From contig NZ_JAPENM010000002.1 in NCBI RefSeq assembly GCF_026342035.1, forward strand, positions 1 to 64,000: a stretch of DNA of 64,000 bases, in the 5' to 3' direction. Below, piece after piece: positions 9,300-17,077 of this stretch. Every line of letters begins with the position of its first letter. Positions within the stretch are counted from its first letter, which is position 1. Position numbers and translations under genes: made by a program. The notes beneath the pieces were generated by a model. It saw nothing but the letters and a program-made list of their open reading frames with translations, was not told the DNA's origin and searched no databases. This DNA comes from Aldersonia sp. NBC_00410. Lineage in GTDB: Bacteria > Actinomycetota > Actinomycetes > Mycobacteriales > Mycobacteriaceae.

Positions 9300-10416
9300 T
9301 CTCGCCGGCCAGCTCGTGATCGAGCAGGAAGGTGCCGGACTCGCGCAGGTTCGGCGGGTGGAACGAATACGCCGAGATACACGAGGACAGGTAGGCGATC
9401 TCAGGATCGGTCGCGAAGGCGACGCCGCCCACCTTCGCCACCATGCGGGCCACGGCCGTCTGCAGTTGGTCGCGCAGACCGAGACGGATCCACAGCAGGT
9501 CGGCGAACAGGTCGTCGCTGCGATCACCGTTGTCATAACGCGCCGCAATCATCCGCAGCGCGCGCCACACTCCTTCGACCGGCGAGAACAGTTCGACGAA
9601 GTCTGCCGGGGTGAAGTCGTCGCGGTCGGCGAGTTTGAGCGCGAGTCGGGTGGCGGCGCCGACATAGCCTGCCGTGATGATCAGTCCGAACAGGACGTAC
9701 CCGGATTTCTCGTTGCGGCCGTCGGCATCCTCGACGTCGCTGACCATCATCAGATCGTTCGGTACGAAGACGTCCTCGAAGACCACCGCGTGGGTTTGCG
9801 CGGCGGACAGAGGCGTGCTGGTCCACAGCGGGCTGACACTCAGACCGGGGCTGCCGTTGAAGATCACCGTGATGGCCCGTTGTTTGGTGTCATCGAGCAG
9901 CACGCTGGCCATCACACAGTCCATGCTGTCGGCGAGGCTGCACGGTTTCTTTTGCCCCGTCAGGGTGTAACCACCGTCGGCGGGGCTGGCCTGCATAGTG
10001 GGACGAAAGACGCTGCCGGCGATCTTGCCCTCCGAGAATCCCGAGGCGAAGACGGTACGGTTCTCGATCAGCGATTTGATCAGGCCGATGGTCTCCTCAT
10101 CGGCGGAGTTCGCGAAGTCGGCCAGGCCCGCCACGGACAGGTAATGCATGGTGGTCGCCGCGGCGAGCGAGGGGCTGAGGTAGCCGACACCACGTTGCAG
10201 CTCAAGGGTTTCCACACAGGTCGCGCCGATTCCGCCGAGGCCTTTCGGAGCGGTAAGCCGGGGCCCGTCGTGCTCTTTCCAGAGTGCGACGACGTTCGTC
10301 TCCGGATCTTCGGCGACCATCAGGCCGAGCTTATCGAGCTGGTCGGCGAGTTCGGGGAGGTGACGGCGGACGGCCGCCACGTGTGACAGCCGTGCCTCGA
10401 GTCCAGTGCGGTCCAT
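9283..10416 (-). CDS. Acyl-CoA dehydrogenase-like flavoprotein, third gene of an alpha-oxoamine synthase operon
   Basis: A 377-residue acyl-CoA dehydrogenase/oxidase-fold protein. The central block GGYTLTGQKKPCSLADSMD matches the family's beta-domain (FAD-binding, GxxxLxGxK) and TKQRAITVIFNGSPGLSV the following strand. The C-terminal helical region ends in the typical LRESGTFLLDHELAGEIN. The usual catalytic Glu could not be assigned confidently. The ATG follows AGGAAGGAC. It starts 17 bases after the epimerase stop in the same direction, so the three genes are co-transcribed. In this context it may desaturate, hydroxylate or proof-read an acyl chain that the synthase condenses. Confidence 0.75.
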   Translation of the reverse strand: MDRTGLEARLSHVAAVRRHLPELADQLDKLGLMVAEDPETNVVALWKEHDGPRLTAPKGLGGIGATCVETLELQRGVGYLSPSLAAATTMHYLSVAGLADFANSADEETIGLIKSLIENRTVFASGFSEGKIAGSVFRPTMQASPADGGYTLTGQKKPCSLADSMDCVMASVLLDDTKQRAITVIFNGSPGLSVSPLWTSTPLSAAQTHAVVFEDVFVPNDLMMVSDVEDADGRNEKSGYVLFGLIITAGYVGAATRLALKLADRDDFTPADFVELFSPVEGVWRALRMIAARYDNGDRSDDLFADLLWIRLGLRDQLQTAVARMVAKVGGVAFATDPEIAYLSSCISAYSFHPPNLRESGTFLLDHELAGEINLTR

Positions 10417-10433
10417 CTGAAGTCCTTCCTCGA

Positions 10434-11378
10434 TCAGGTGCGATTGATGTAACGGCGCAGCGCTTCTGCGGAACTGGCCGAGGGCTTCCACTCGGTCGTC
10501 TCGCGCAACAACCGGGAGTCGAGCAGTGGGTCGCCGGGTGTCACCCAGTGCCCGGAGAAGCGGGACAGGTGCAGCCGGAACGCCAGATCGGCGCCCGGTT
10601 TCAGCAGGCGTAGCGGTCCGGAGATCAAGCGCGCCTGGGTCATCGAGGCGATCTCTTTGACGCTGGTCTGGTCGGTGGGGGCGATGTTGTAGATCCCGGT
10701 CAGGCCATCGGTGAGAATGGTGGCGTAGGCCTGCACCAGATCTGAGTCCCAGAGGAACTGGTAGTAGGAGTGTGCCGGGTCGGGGTAGATCACGGTTTTG
10801 GCCAGGAACGCCTGCAGGCCCGAATTGTCGAAGTGCTCGCCGACGACGTAGCAGGGCCGTGCCACCGCCAACTCCGTACACCCCGGGGCGCGATGCGCCC
10901 AGTACCAGTTGGCCAGGTGCTCTACGAGCGCCTTGTGATAGAAGTAGTAGTGGTCGGAATTCTGATCGCCGGCCGGATAGCTGTTCTCCGTCAACTGTTT
11001 TCCTGTGCCGCATGCCGCCACGCCGAGCGCGTTGGCGCTGGAGGTGAGGATCAGCCGGCCCATGCCCACCCGGTTCGCTTCCTCGAGAAGTGTCCGCGTC
11101 GCGACGACATTGACCTGATAGGCATGCCGCTTGTTTCTGGGTTCCTCCACGCAGTACGCCAGATGGATCAGCGCGTCATAACCAGCGACGGCGTCGAGAT
11201 CGACATGGTTGCTCAAGTCGAGGAACGCTTCGCGAAGCTTGGGGTGCACCACCCCGGTCGGTCGGCGACCGAGGACGGTGACCTCTTTGATGTCGTCGTT
11301 CCCGATGGCCCACTTCAGCATGGACCGTCCGAAATCTCCGGTTCCGCCCGTGATGGCGAGACGGAACCCGCCGGTCAT
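10434..11378 (-). CDS. NAD(P)-dependent epimerase/reductase (extended SDR), second gene of the operon
   Basis: A 314-residue extended short-chain dehydrogenase. The nucleotide-binding motif GGTGDFG is at 11-17, the active-site TSSANALG at 112-119 and the YxxxK pair at Tyr145/Lys149, so it should be catalytically competent. Its ATG overlaps the stop of the alpha-oxoamine synthase gene by 4 bases, which implies translational coupling. The obvious role is reduction of the beta-keto amine or amino-ketone made by the synthase, by analogy with 3-ketosphinganine reductase; this is inference from context. Confidence 0.8.
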   Translation of the reverse strand: MTGGFRLAITGGTGDFGRSMLKWAIGNDDIKEVTVLGRRPTGVVHPKLREAFLDLSNHVDLDAVAGYDALIHLAYCVEEPRNKRHAYQVNVVATRTLLEEANRVGMGRLILTSSANALGVAACGTGKQLTENSYPAGDQNSDHYYFYHKALVEHLANWYWAHRAPGCTELAVARPCYVVGEHFDNSGLQAFLAKTVIYPDPAHSYYQFLWDSDLVQAYATILTDGLTGIYNIAPTDQTSVKEIASMTQARLISGPLRLLKPGADLAFRLHLSRFSGHWVTPGDPLLDSRLLRETTEWKPSASSAEALRRYINRT

Positions 11379-12625
11379 GCATCCACCAGGGCCCAGGACA
11401 GTTCCTTCGCGAGCAGTTCGGCCGAACTGAGGACATCGTCCTCGCTGAGTTCAGAGGTCATGCAGACACGAAGGATCGGCTTGCCGATCGAGACCGCCGG
11501 ATAGATCGCCGGTGTGACGAATACCCCCGCATCCCGAAGTTGATTCCAGCTCAAGGCGGTTCGCAACTCGTCGAACAGCCGGATGGGAATGATCGGTGAC
11601 CAGTCGGGGCTGTGTTCGTCCGACTGGAGCAGGGCGACGTCCAAGGGTGCGAGCGCTTCCCGCATGAGCCGCGAGTTGCGCTCCAATCGGCTGCGGCGGT
11701 CACTGCCCTCGTCGCTGCGGATGATCTCGACTGCGGCGGACGCCGCCGCCATCGCGCCGGGTGTCGCCGATGTGCTGAACACGAACGACCTCGCGCTCAG
11801 CCGGATCTCGTCGATGAAATCCCTTGATGCGGCAACGAATCCGCCTAGGCCGCCGATCGCCTTCGACAAAGAACCCATCAGGATGTCGACATCCTTGGCG
11901 ACCCCGTTTCGCTGCGTCAAACCGCCACCGGTGGAGCCGAACACTCCGATGCCGTGCGCCTCGTCGACCATCAGGAGTGCGCCGGCGTTCTTACAGATAT
12001 CGATGATTTGTTCCAGCGGAGCGGTCGAGCCCTCCATCGAATAGAGCGAGTCGACGAGTACCAGAACCCGGCGGTACCGAGTGCCGGCATGGCTGCGCAG
12101 AACTGCGGCCAAACCCTCGGCGTCGTTGTGCTCGAACCTGGCTTCGACCGCTTGGCTCAGCCGGACCCCGTCGCGGATCGACGCATGGGCCAACGAGTCC
12201 ACCACCGCGAGGCAATCGTCGCTGAGCAGAGCCTGGATGGTGCCGACATTCGTCTGATAGCCGGTGGTGAAGACCAGCGCCTGCTCGTGGCCCAACCATG
12301 CCGCAATCTGCAGTTCGAGCGCCACATGCAGGCTGTAGGTCCCGTTGAGCAGGCGGCTACCGGTGGTGCCGGCCCCGAATTCATTCGTCGCCTCGACCGA
12401 CGCGGCGACGACGTCCGGATGCGTCGACAAGCCGATGTAGGAATTGGAGCCAAGCAACACGCACTTCCGCCCGTGAACCTCGACGAACGGTGTGTCGACG
12501 GCGTCGATTTGTTGGAAGAACGGCAGCTGACCGGTGGAGTCGAAGTGGCGCAGCAGCCCTATCCGCTGCCGCACATCCTGGGCTATGTCCCCAGTCAGCG
12601 CGAATTCCTGCAGGTCGTCATCCAT
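11375..12625 (-). CDS. PLP-dependent alpha-oxoamine synthase (KAPA/serine palmitoyltransferase/CqsA type)
   Basis: A 416-residue fold-type I PLP enzyme of the alpha-oxoamine synthase family, which condenses an amino acid with an acyl-CoA and releases CO2 and CoA. The PLP-stacking His147 lies in DSLAHAS, DEAHG is at 221-225, and the Schiff-base Lys255 is in GSLSKAIGGLGG. The N-terminal 50 residues are longer than in BioF. No biotin genes accompany it; the partners are an SDR and an acyl-CoA dehydrogenase homologue. It is therefore more likely a sphinganine-like, CqsA-like or other amino-ketone synthase than biotin BioF. ATG follows AAGGGGA. Twin palindromes lie 64 and 268 bases upstream. Confidence 0.85.
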   Translation of the reverse strand: MDDDLQEFALTGDIAQDVRQRIGLLRHFDSTGQLPFFQQIDAVDTPFVEVHGRKCVLLGSNSYIGLSTHPDVVAASVEATNEFGAGTTGSRLLNGTYSLHVALELQIAAWLGHEQALVFTTGYQTNVGTIQALLSDDCLAVVDSLAHASIRDGVRLSQAVEARFEHNDAEGLAAVLRSHAGTRYRRVLVLVDSLYSMEGSTAPLEQIIDICKNAGALLMVDEAHGIGVFGSTGGGLTQRNGVAKDVDILMGSLSKAIGGLGGFVAASRDFIDEIRLSARSFVFSTSATPGAMAAASAAVEIIRSDEGSDRRSRLERNSRLMREALAPLDVALLQSDEHSPDWSPIIPIRLFDELRTALSWNQLRDAGVFVTPAIYPAVSIGKPILRVCMTSELSEDDVLSSAELLAKELSWALVDA

Positions 12626-12688
12626 GGTTCCCCTTCAACAGTCAGCGGCGGAAGCTCTGGAACGTTCACAGAACTCTGGTCGCATAAG

Positions 12689-12704
12689 TGAACACTACTG
12701 TTCG
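12689..12704. promoter_or_regulatory. Palindromic operator 1 upstream of the alpha-oxoamine synthase operon
   Basis: The sequence tgaacactactgttcg is an imperfect inverted repeat (arms tgaac/gttcg, spacer actact). It lies 64 bases upstream of the synthase start and shares its arms and spacer pattern with the site at 12,893. Confidence 0.55.
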
Positions 12705-12892
12705 TAGATGGTACCGAGGCATTCGTACTCAGCCGCGCCGCGGATTGGTCACTGCCCCGCCCCGCGTTTGATGCGCACCTTGATGTACCCCGGGTTGCAC
12801 GGAGTCGGTTTGCTCGACTCTTGGTCACGACGCCGTCGAAGGAGCGTGTTGCTGCACACAAGAACTTCGGGAGAGTGCGTGCTGTCATATTG

Positions 12893-12908
12893 CGAACACT
12901 ACCGTTCG
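12893..12908. promoter_or_regulatory. Palindromic operator 2, same motif
   Basis: The sequence cgaacactaccgttcg has perfect 5-bp arms, and the symmetry extends to ttgcgaac/gttcgtaa with one mismatch (12,890-12,911). It repeats the site at 12,689 in the same orientation 204 bases away. The 358-base gap between the synthase and the AraC gene otherwise shows no gene. Confidence 0.55.
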
Positions 12909-12983
12909 TAAAGCGCTCCGTCACGTCCGTGCCGAAGCGTTATCCCGAGGAATTCCGCGCAAGGTCCTGGATCTGGTACCGAA

Positions 12984-13883
12984 TCAGCGACGGACCCCAT
13001 GTCCGCGGATGGTGTCGCGAAAGGCGATCGGGGTCTGTCCGGTGCGGTGGTGGAAGTACTTGCTGAAGTGGGTTGCGCTGGCGAAGCCGAGGCGGTCGGC
13101 GATGCGGGCAGAGGTCTGGTCGCTGTGCGCGAGTAGGCGTTTGGCTTCGAGGACGACACGGCGATCGATGAATTCCTTGGCGCCGACCCCGGCGGCGGCG
13201 AGCGTGGCACGAGACAGGGTGCGTGCCGAGTAGCCGAGGGCGTGGGCGTAGTCCTCGACGCGGCGGGTTCGGGTGAAGTCCTGCTCGACGGCATCGCGGA
13301 AGCGCAGGTAGGTGGGTTCGGGTTCGGAGGATGGTGCGTCGGCGGGTGCGGTGAGATGCGCTAGACGTAGCACCAGGACCGACAGTAGATGGCGCAGGGC
13401 GGCGGTGTGGATTTCCAGGGGGAGGTGTCCGAAGGCGTGGAATTCGGCGCTGAGGTGGTCGGCGGCCAGGCGTAGGGCGGCGGCATCGGCGGGCAGGGTG
13501 CGGTGCAGGACTGGGGCGTGCGGGTCGTCGATGCGGGCGGTGGTGACGGTGGCAGGGGTGAGGAACCCCTGCTGGAACAGGATCAGGGTGCCCTCGGCGC
13601 GGATGAGGTCGCCCCATTGGTGGACCTGGCCGGGGCGTATCCACACCCAGGAGCCGGGTTCGAGGGTGTAGGTGGCGAAATCGACCGTGTGGCGCAGGGC
13701 GCCGCCGGTAAGGGTGAGCAGGTGGTGGAATTCCGGCCGCTGGGGGATCGCGAGTTGTTCGCCAGGAGCTCGTCGGCGGAGGTCGTCCAAGGCCAGCACT
13801 TCGACCCCGGTGGGGGCTCCGGCTGGTGCGGTGAACGGGATGCGGGGGATCCTCGGAGCCGGAACCTGTCGGTTTTTGGCCAT
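12984..13883 (-). CDS. AraC-family transcriptional regulator with cupin sensor domain
   Basis: A 299-residue regulator. The N-terminal half (about 25-130) is a cupin-like ligand-binding barrel (PEFHHLLTLTGGALRHTVDF, then PGSWVWIRPGQVHQWG). The C-terminal 100 residues are the double helix-turn-helix AraC domain, ending RIADRLGFASATHFSKYFHHRTGQTPIAFR. An ATG at 13,883 follows a possible GTG at 13,886. It is divergent from the tandem SnoaL-like gene at 14,214. Two direct repeats spaced 20 bases apart lie just upstream of its start, so it is probably autoregulated and controls that neighbour; it could also act on the synthase operon on the other side. Confidence 0.85.
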   Translation of the reverse strand: MAKNRQVPAPRIPRIPFTAPAGAPTGVEVLALDDLRRRAPGEQLAIPQRPEFHHLLTLTGGALRHTVDFATYTLEPGSWVWIRPGQVHQWGDLIRAEGTLILFQQGFLTPATVTTARIDDPHAPVLHRTLPADAAALRLAADHLSAEFHAFGHLPLEIHTAALRHLLSVLVLRLAHLTAPADAPSSEPEPTYLRFRDAVEQDFTRTRRVEDYAHALGYSARTLSRATLAAAGVGAKEFIDRRVVLEAKRLLAHSDQTSARIADRLGFASATHFSKYFHHRTGQTPIAFRDTIRGHGVRR

Positions 13884-13898
13884 CACTAGTCGTCAGGG

Positions 13899-13926
13899 TA
13901 CCTCGTTTCATGGGGTTTTACCTCGT
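13899..13926. promoter_or_regulatory. Direct repeat tacctcgt with 20-bp period, predicted AraC site
   Basis: Two identical 8-mers tacctcgt at 13,899-13,906 and 13,919-13,926, in phase on the DNA helix, 16 bases upstream of the AraC start. Tandem half-sites about two turns apart are characteristic for AraC-type proteins. The rest of the 330-base divergent gap shows nothing certain. Confidence 0.5.
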
Positions 13927-14213
13927 AAGTTCGACTTGTGGTAGCCGCCCGCCAACGTGTCGGTGTCGGAAATCAGTCCGGTGACAGCAGGGAGTGGACT
14001 CCGGCGCAGAGGATCGCAGCAGCCCTGATAAAGGACCTGTCCGATAGCTATCCAGATATTTGCTGCGCGCGGAGAGCTATCACGTGTCGGGCGGAGTCCC
14101 CTGGCGGCTGTTGTCGCGCTGAGTGCTGCGCTCGGCCTGTCCCCCACCGCTTGCGGTGACGACAGGACAGTTTCAGACCCCCCACCAATCGCTGTATCCG
14201 AAAGGAATCCGAT

Positions 14214-14975
14214 ATGAGCAACGCCAAGAACATCGTCGTGACCGCCGCTGCCGAACTGTTCGGCAAGAAGGACCCGAGCGCGGTCGACCGCTGGGTCGCT
14301 CCGAACTACACCCAGCACAGTGCCCTGGCCGCCGACGGCCCCGAGGCCCTGCGCCAGCTGGTCGCCGGCCTGGGACCCGACTTCCGGTACGAGGGTGCCC
14401 GAGTCATCGCCGACGGAAATCTGGTCGCCCTGCAGGGCACCTATTACGGTTTCGGTCCCGATCCGCTGGTCGGTTTCGACATCTTCCGTGTCGATGAGAA
14501 CGGCAAGCTCGCCGAACACTGGGATGCCCTGACACCTGTCGTCACCAGCACCGTGTCCCGGCGCAGCCAGACCGATGGCCCCACTGCGGTCACCGACACT
14601 AACAAGACCGAGGCAAACCGGAACCTGGTCACCGAGTTCGCGCAGAAGGTCCTCGTCGGTGCCGATTACTCGGTGCTGACCGACTACATCTCCACCGAGA
14701 CCTACGCCCAGCACAACCCGGAGGCTGCCGACGGCCTGGACGGGTTCGGCGCTGCGGTCACCAAGTGGGCCGAGCAGGGAAAGAACCTGGTGTACAAGAA
14801 GATTCACAAGGTGATCGTCGAAGGCGATTTCGTTCTGGTGCAGTCCGAGGGTGAATTCGGTACCCCGGTCGCTTACTACGACCTGTTCCGTGTGCAGAAC
14901 GGCAAGATCGTCGAGCACTGGGATGTCATCGCCCCGATTCCCGCGGAGCTGCCGCACGGCAACGGCCTGTTCTGA
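14214..14975 (+). CDS. Tandem SnoaL-like (NTF2-fold) protein
   Basis: A 253-residue protein consisting of two SnoaL/NTF2-like units: residues about 1-110 and about 135-253. The repeats are evident from the paired phrases YTQHSALAADGPEALRQLV / YAQHNPEAADGLDGFGAAV and IFRVDENGKLAEHWDALTPV / LFRVQNGKIVEHWDVIAPI. Each unit normally forms a cone-shaped pocket for hydrophobic or ring substrates (cyclase, isomerase or hydrolase function); catalysis is not proven. The ATG follows a good GAAAGGAA site. It is divergent from the AraC regulator, which probably controls it. Confidence 0.75.
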   Translation: MSNAKNIVVTAAAELFGKKDPSAVDRWVAPNYTQHSALAADGPEALRQLVAGLGPDFRYEGARVIADGNLVALQGTYYGFGPDPLVGFDIFRVDENGKLAEHWDALTPVVTSTVSRRSQTDGPTAVTDTNKTEANRNLVTEFAQKVLVGADYSVLTDYISTETYAQHNPEAADGLDGFGAAVTKWAEQGKNLVYKKIHKVIVEGDFVLVQSEGEFGTPVAYYDLFRVQNGKIVEHWDVIAPIPAELPHGNGLF

Positions 14976-14981
14976 TGAGCG

Positions 14982-15007
14982 CTGGGTGGTCTGCCGGTCT
15001 GCCCAGC
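14982..15007 (+). terminator. Weak hairpin after the SnoaL gene
   Basis: Stem gctggg/cccagc with a 14-base loop, followed by TTTCC, 7 bases after the stop codon. Confidence 0.4.
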
Positions 15008-15208
15008 TTTCCACTTCGGATTCCTGGTCGGGCAAACTCCTGCGACCAGGAACTGAATCACCCCCGGACTATCCGGAGAACCTACTGGCGTGAGGCCCCA
15101 GATATCGGCTGAGGCTCGTGACGACGGTAGTAGACGGCCTCGTACTCGCGTGGCGACGGGTCCACACCCCCGCAGCGTGCGAACTTTCGGCTGATCAGAC
15201 CGAACGAG

Positions 15209-16204
15209 CTACCACTTCCCGTCGGTGACCACGTCGGGGCTGACCCCACCGATGGTGACCACCGTCTTCGGGTCCACGGGCACAAACGGATCCTCTTCGG
15301 TGCCAAGCTTTTTGCCGATGCTCTCGACCTTCGACAAGATCTTGGACGGCGCGAGGCCCTGCGCGTCAGCGTCGTAATAATCGAACCAGGGCAGCCCGGC
15401 GTCTACGTACGCGTCCCGGTCGACCGGCGTCGGCGGCGGCACCTCACCAGTGATCGCAGTCCACTGCGCGGCCGAGCACAAGTGGACGAACACCCGCCGG
15501 GCACCGCTCTCGTCGTAGTCAGCGAGCGGGCGATCATCGGTGTACACCTCCTGCCGCATCCGCCCGCCGGCCCCCAGCCCCATGCTCGCCGAGGGCGCCG
15601 GGAGCATGCCGGCGGCCATCAGGTCCGCGCAGCACGCTTCGTCACCGAATATGTCTGTGTGCAATGCCTGCGCCGCATGCCATTCCGCAAGCGCCTGCTC
15701 GGTCAGTCCGACGGCGCGCAGTTGCACTCCGCCATGGGTCTCCTGCCCGGTGACCTGACCTTCGACGGTGGCCCCCGAACCCAGCGGCGCGGCGACGAAC
15801 TGGCGGATGAACCCGTCACCGGCGTTGATGCCGTCCAGCCAAGGCTGATCGGGCAGCGCAACGTAATTCTGCGGGTCACCAACGAGGTGTTCGATCCAGG
15901 GCAAACCGCTGACCGCGCACACTTTGCCCACGCCCACCTGCAGAGCAGCGGGTTCGGACGCATGGAACGACAGCCATAGGGCCTCGCGCTGGTAGATCGG
16001 CAGCATGACGCCGCCACGAGCCAGCCACTCGGCTGGTGCCGTGTCGGGATAATCCGAGACCCGCCGCAACGGAAACCGGCCCAGACCCGGCGGCAGCGGA
16101 TGCAACCCCGTCTCGGGGATTCGCAGCGTCCGCTGAAAATTCACCGTCACCGGACCCAGCACCAGCTGGTCGCTGACGATCTCCACCGGCGTGCTCTGCA
16201 CCAT
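15209..16204 (-). CDS. Conserved hypothetical protein (WLDGI / MGLGAGGRMRQ family)
   Basis: A 331-residue soluble protein. I recognise it as a conserved bacterial family of unknown function by its fixed phrases: LPPGLGRFPLRRVSDY (about 38-53), GGVMLPIYQREALWLSF (about 65-80), QPWLDGINAGDGFIRQFVA (about 119-137) and SMGLGAGGRMRQEVY (about 207-221). No catalytic motif, signal peptide or membrane segment is seen. The C-terminus carries a degenerate segment of about 40 residues. It is divergent from the dodecin gene, with an elaborate 47-bp dyad in the gap. Confidence 0.7.
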   Translation of the reverse strand: MVQSTPVEIVSDQLVLGPVTVNFQRTLRIPETGLHPLPPGLGRFPLRRVSDYPDTAPAEWLARGGVMLPIYQREALWLSFHASEPAALQVGVGKVCAVSGLPWIEHLVGDPQNYVALPDQPWLDGINAGDGFIRQFVAAPLGSGATVEGQVTGQETHGGVQLRAVGLTEQALAEWHAAQALHTDIFGDEACCADLMAAGMLPAPSASMGLGAGGRMRQEVYTDDRPLADYDESGARRVFVHLCSAAQWTAITGEVPPPTPVDRDAYVDAGLPWFDYYDADAQGLAPSKILSKVESIGKKLGTEEDPFVPVDPKTVVTIGGVSPDVVTDGKW

Positions 16205-16315
16205 GAACTACCTCCATCTAGGCGTACCGCACCATGGATAGCACCAGGCACCGACACACCTAGCCATTGCGCCATAGGCCGGAAACCCCGATACCTCTAC
16301 CTTGCACCACCTGGT

Positions 16316-16362
16316 TCTGCTGCACGAATAGGTGACAGGCTGTCACAACGACGTGCAGCAGA
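16316..16362. promoter_or_regulatory. Nested 47-bp dyad between divergent genes
   Basis: Outer arms tctgctgcacg (16,316-16,326) and cgtgcagcaga (16,352-16,362) are perfect 11-bp complements. Inner arms gtgaca (16,332-16,337) and tgtcac (16,341-16,346) are perfect 6-bp complements. Both pairs share the same centre at 16,339. It lies between the conserved hypothetical gene (start 16,204, minus) and dodecin (start 16,447, plus), so it is not a terminator for either. Confidence 0.65.
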
Positions 16363-16446
16363 CCCGACACCTAGATGGGCATGCGATGTGAGGTCGCGAG
16401 CTCGAACATCCAGAACTCCAAGTAGTCACGACCGAAAGGAATCTCC

Positions 16447-16668
16447 ATGAGTGATCACGTATACCGAGTCGTTGAGGTTGTCGGTTCGTCTCACGACAGC
16501 GCCGATGCGGCAATTCGGAATGCCATCGCGCGTGCCAACGAAACTCTGCGGAACGTTGAATGGTTCCAGGTCGTCGAAACCCGGGGCCACGTCGAGAACG
16601 GAGCCATCGCGCACTACCAGGTGACAGTGAAGATCGGATTCCGCGTGGAAGAGAACACCGCAGGCTAA
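16447..16668 (+). CDS. Dodecin (flavin storage/buffering protein)
   Basis: A 73-residue dodecin, a small dodecameric flavoprotein that sequesters riboflavin, FMN or FAD (or CoA in some bacteria). It has the full family pattern: [11 protein letters not shown], an Ala-rich helix ([13 protein letters not shown]), the flavin-stacking Trp39 in [11 protein letters not shown] and the terminal strand [15 protein letters not shown] follows GAAAGGAA. It is monocistronic and divergent from the hypothetical protein at 15,209-16,204. Confidence 0.92.
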   Translation: MSDHVYRVVEVVGSSHDSADAAIRNAIARANETLRNVEWFQVVETRGHVENGAIAHYQVTVKIGFRVEENTAG

Positions 16669-17077
16669 CCAAGCCGAGCGCGTGGAATAGCAAATCGACC
16701 CGCCAACGCGTGACCTGCGGGGACTGTCTGGGTAGGGATTCGTACCGACACGAAACTTGGACAACCGACACGCCACCCACACCAAATCCGGCAGCCGACA
16801 CGAGGTGTGGAACCTACACAAGTACAACCGATGTAGGTTCTCGCCGATCTTGTCGGTCGGACGTCGTCGACGAATTCTCGCGATCTTGTCGGAATACTCG
16901 GGTATTTCAGGCTCCGTGATGATCCTGGGCTGCGGAGATTCCGAGGTGAGGGCGGGCGATCTACAGTTACGAGGGCACCCGCGAGATGAACACGCCGATC
17001 GTCGGACGGCGCGCACCGGCCACAGCGCTTTCGGTCAGAGCCCACGGGCGTTGACTCGCACCCCGATCGGGCGCACC

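Noticed and set aside
10417-11013. In-frame extension of the acyl-CoA dehydrogenase to 576 residues
   Set aside because: The added 199 residues are antisense or out-of-frame reading of the epimerase gene with low-complexity Arg/Pro composition; the ATG at 10,416 has a good ribosome site.
11375-12625. Biotin biosynthesis bioF
   Set aside because: Family fits, but no other biotin genes are near, and the partners are an SDR and an acyl-CoA dehydrogenase homologue.
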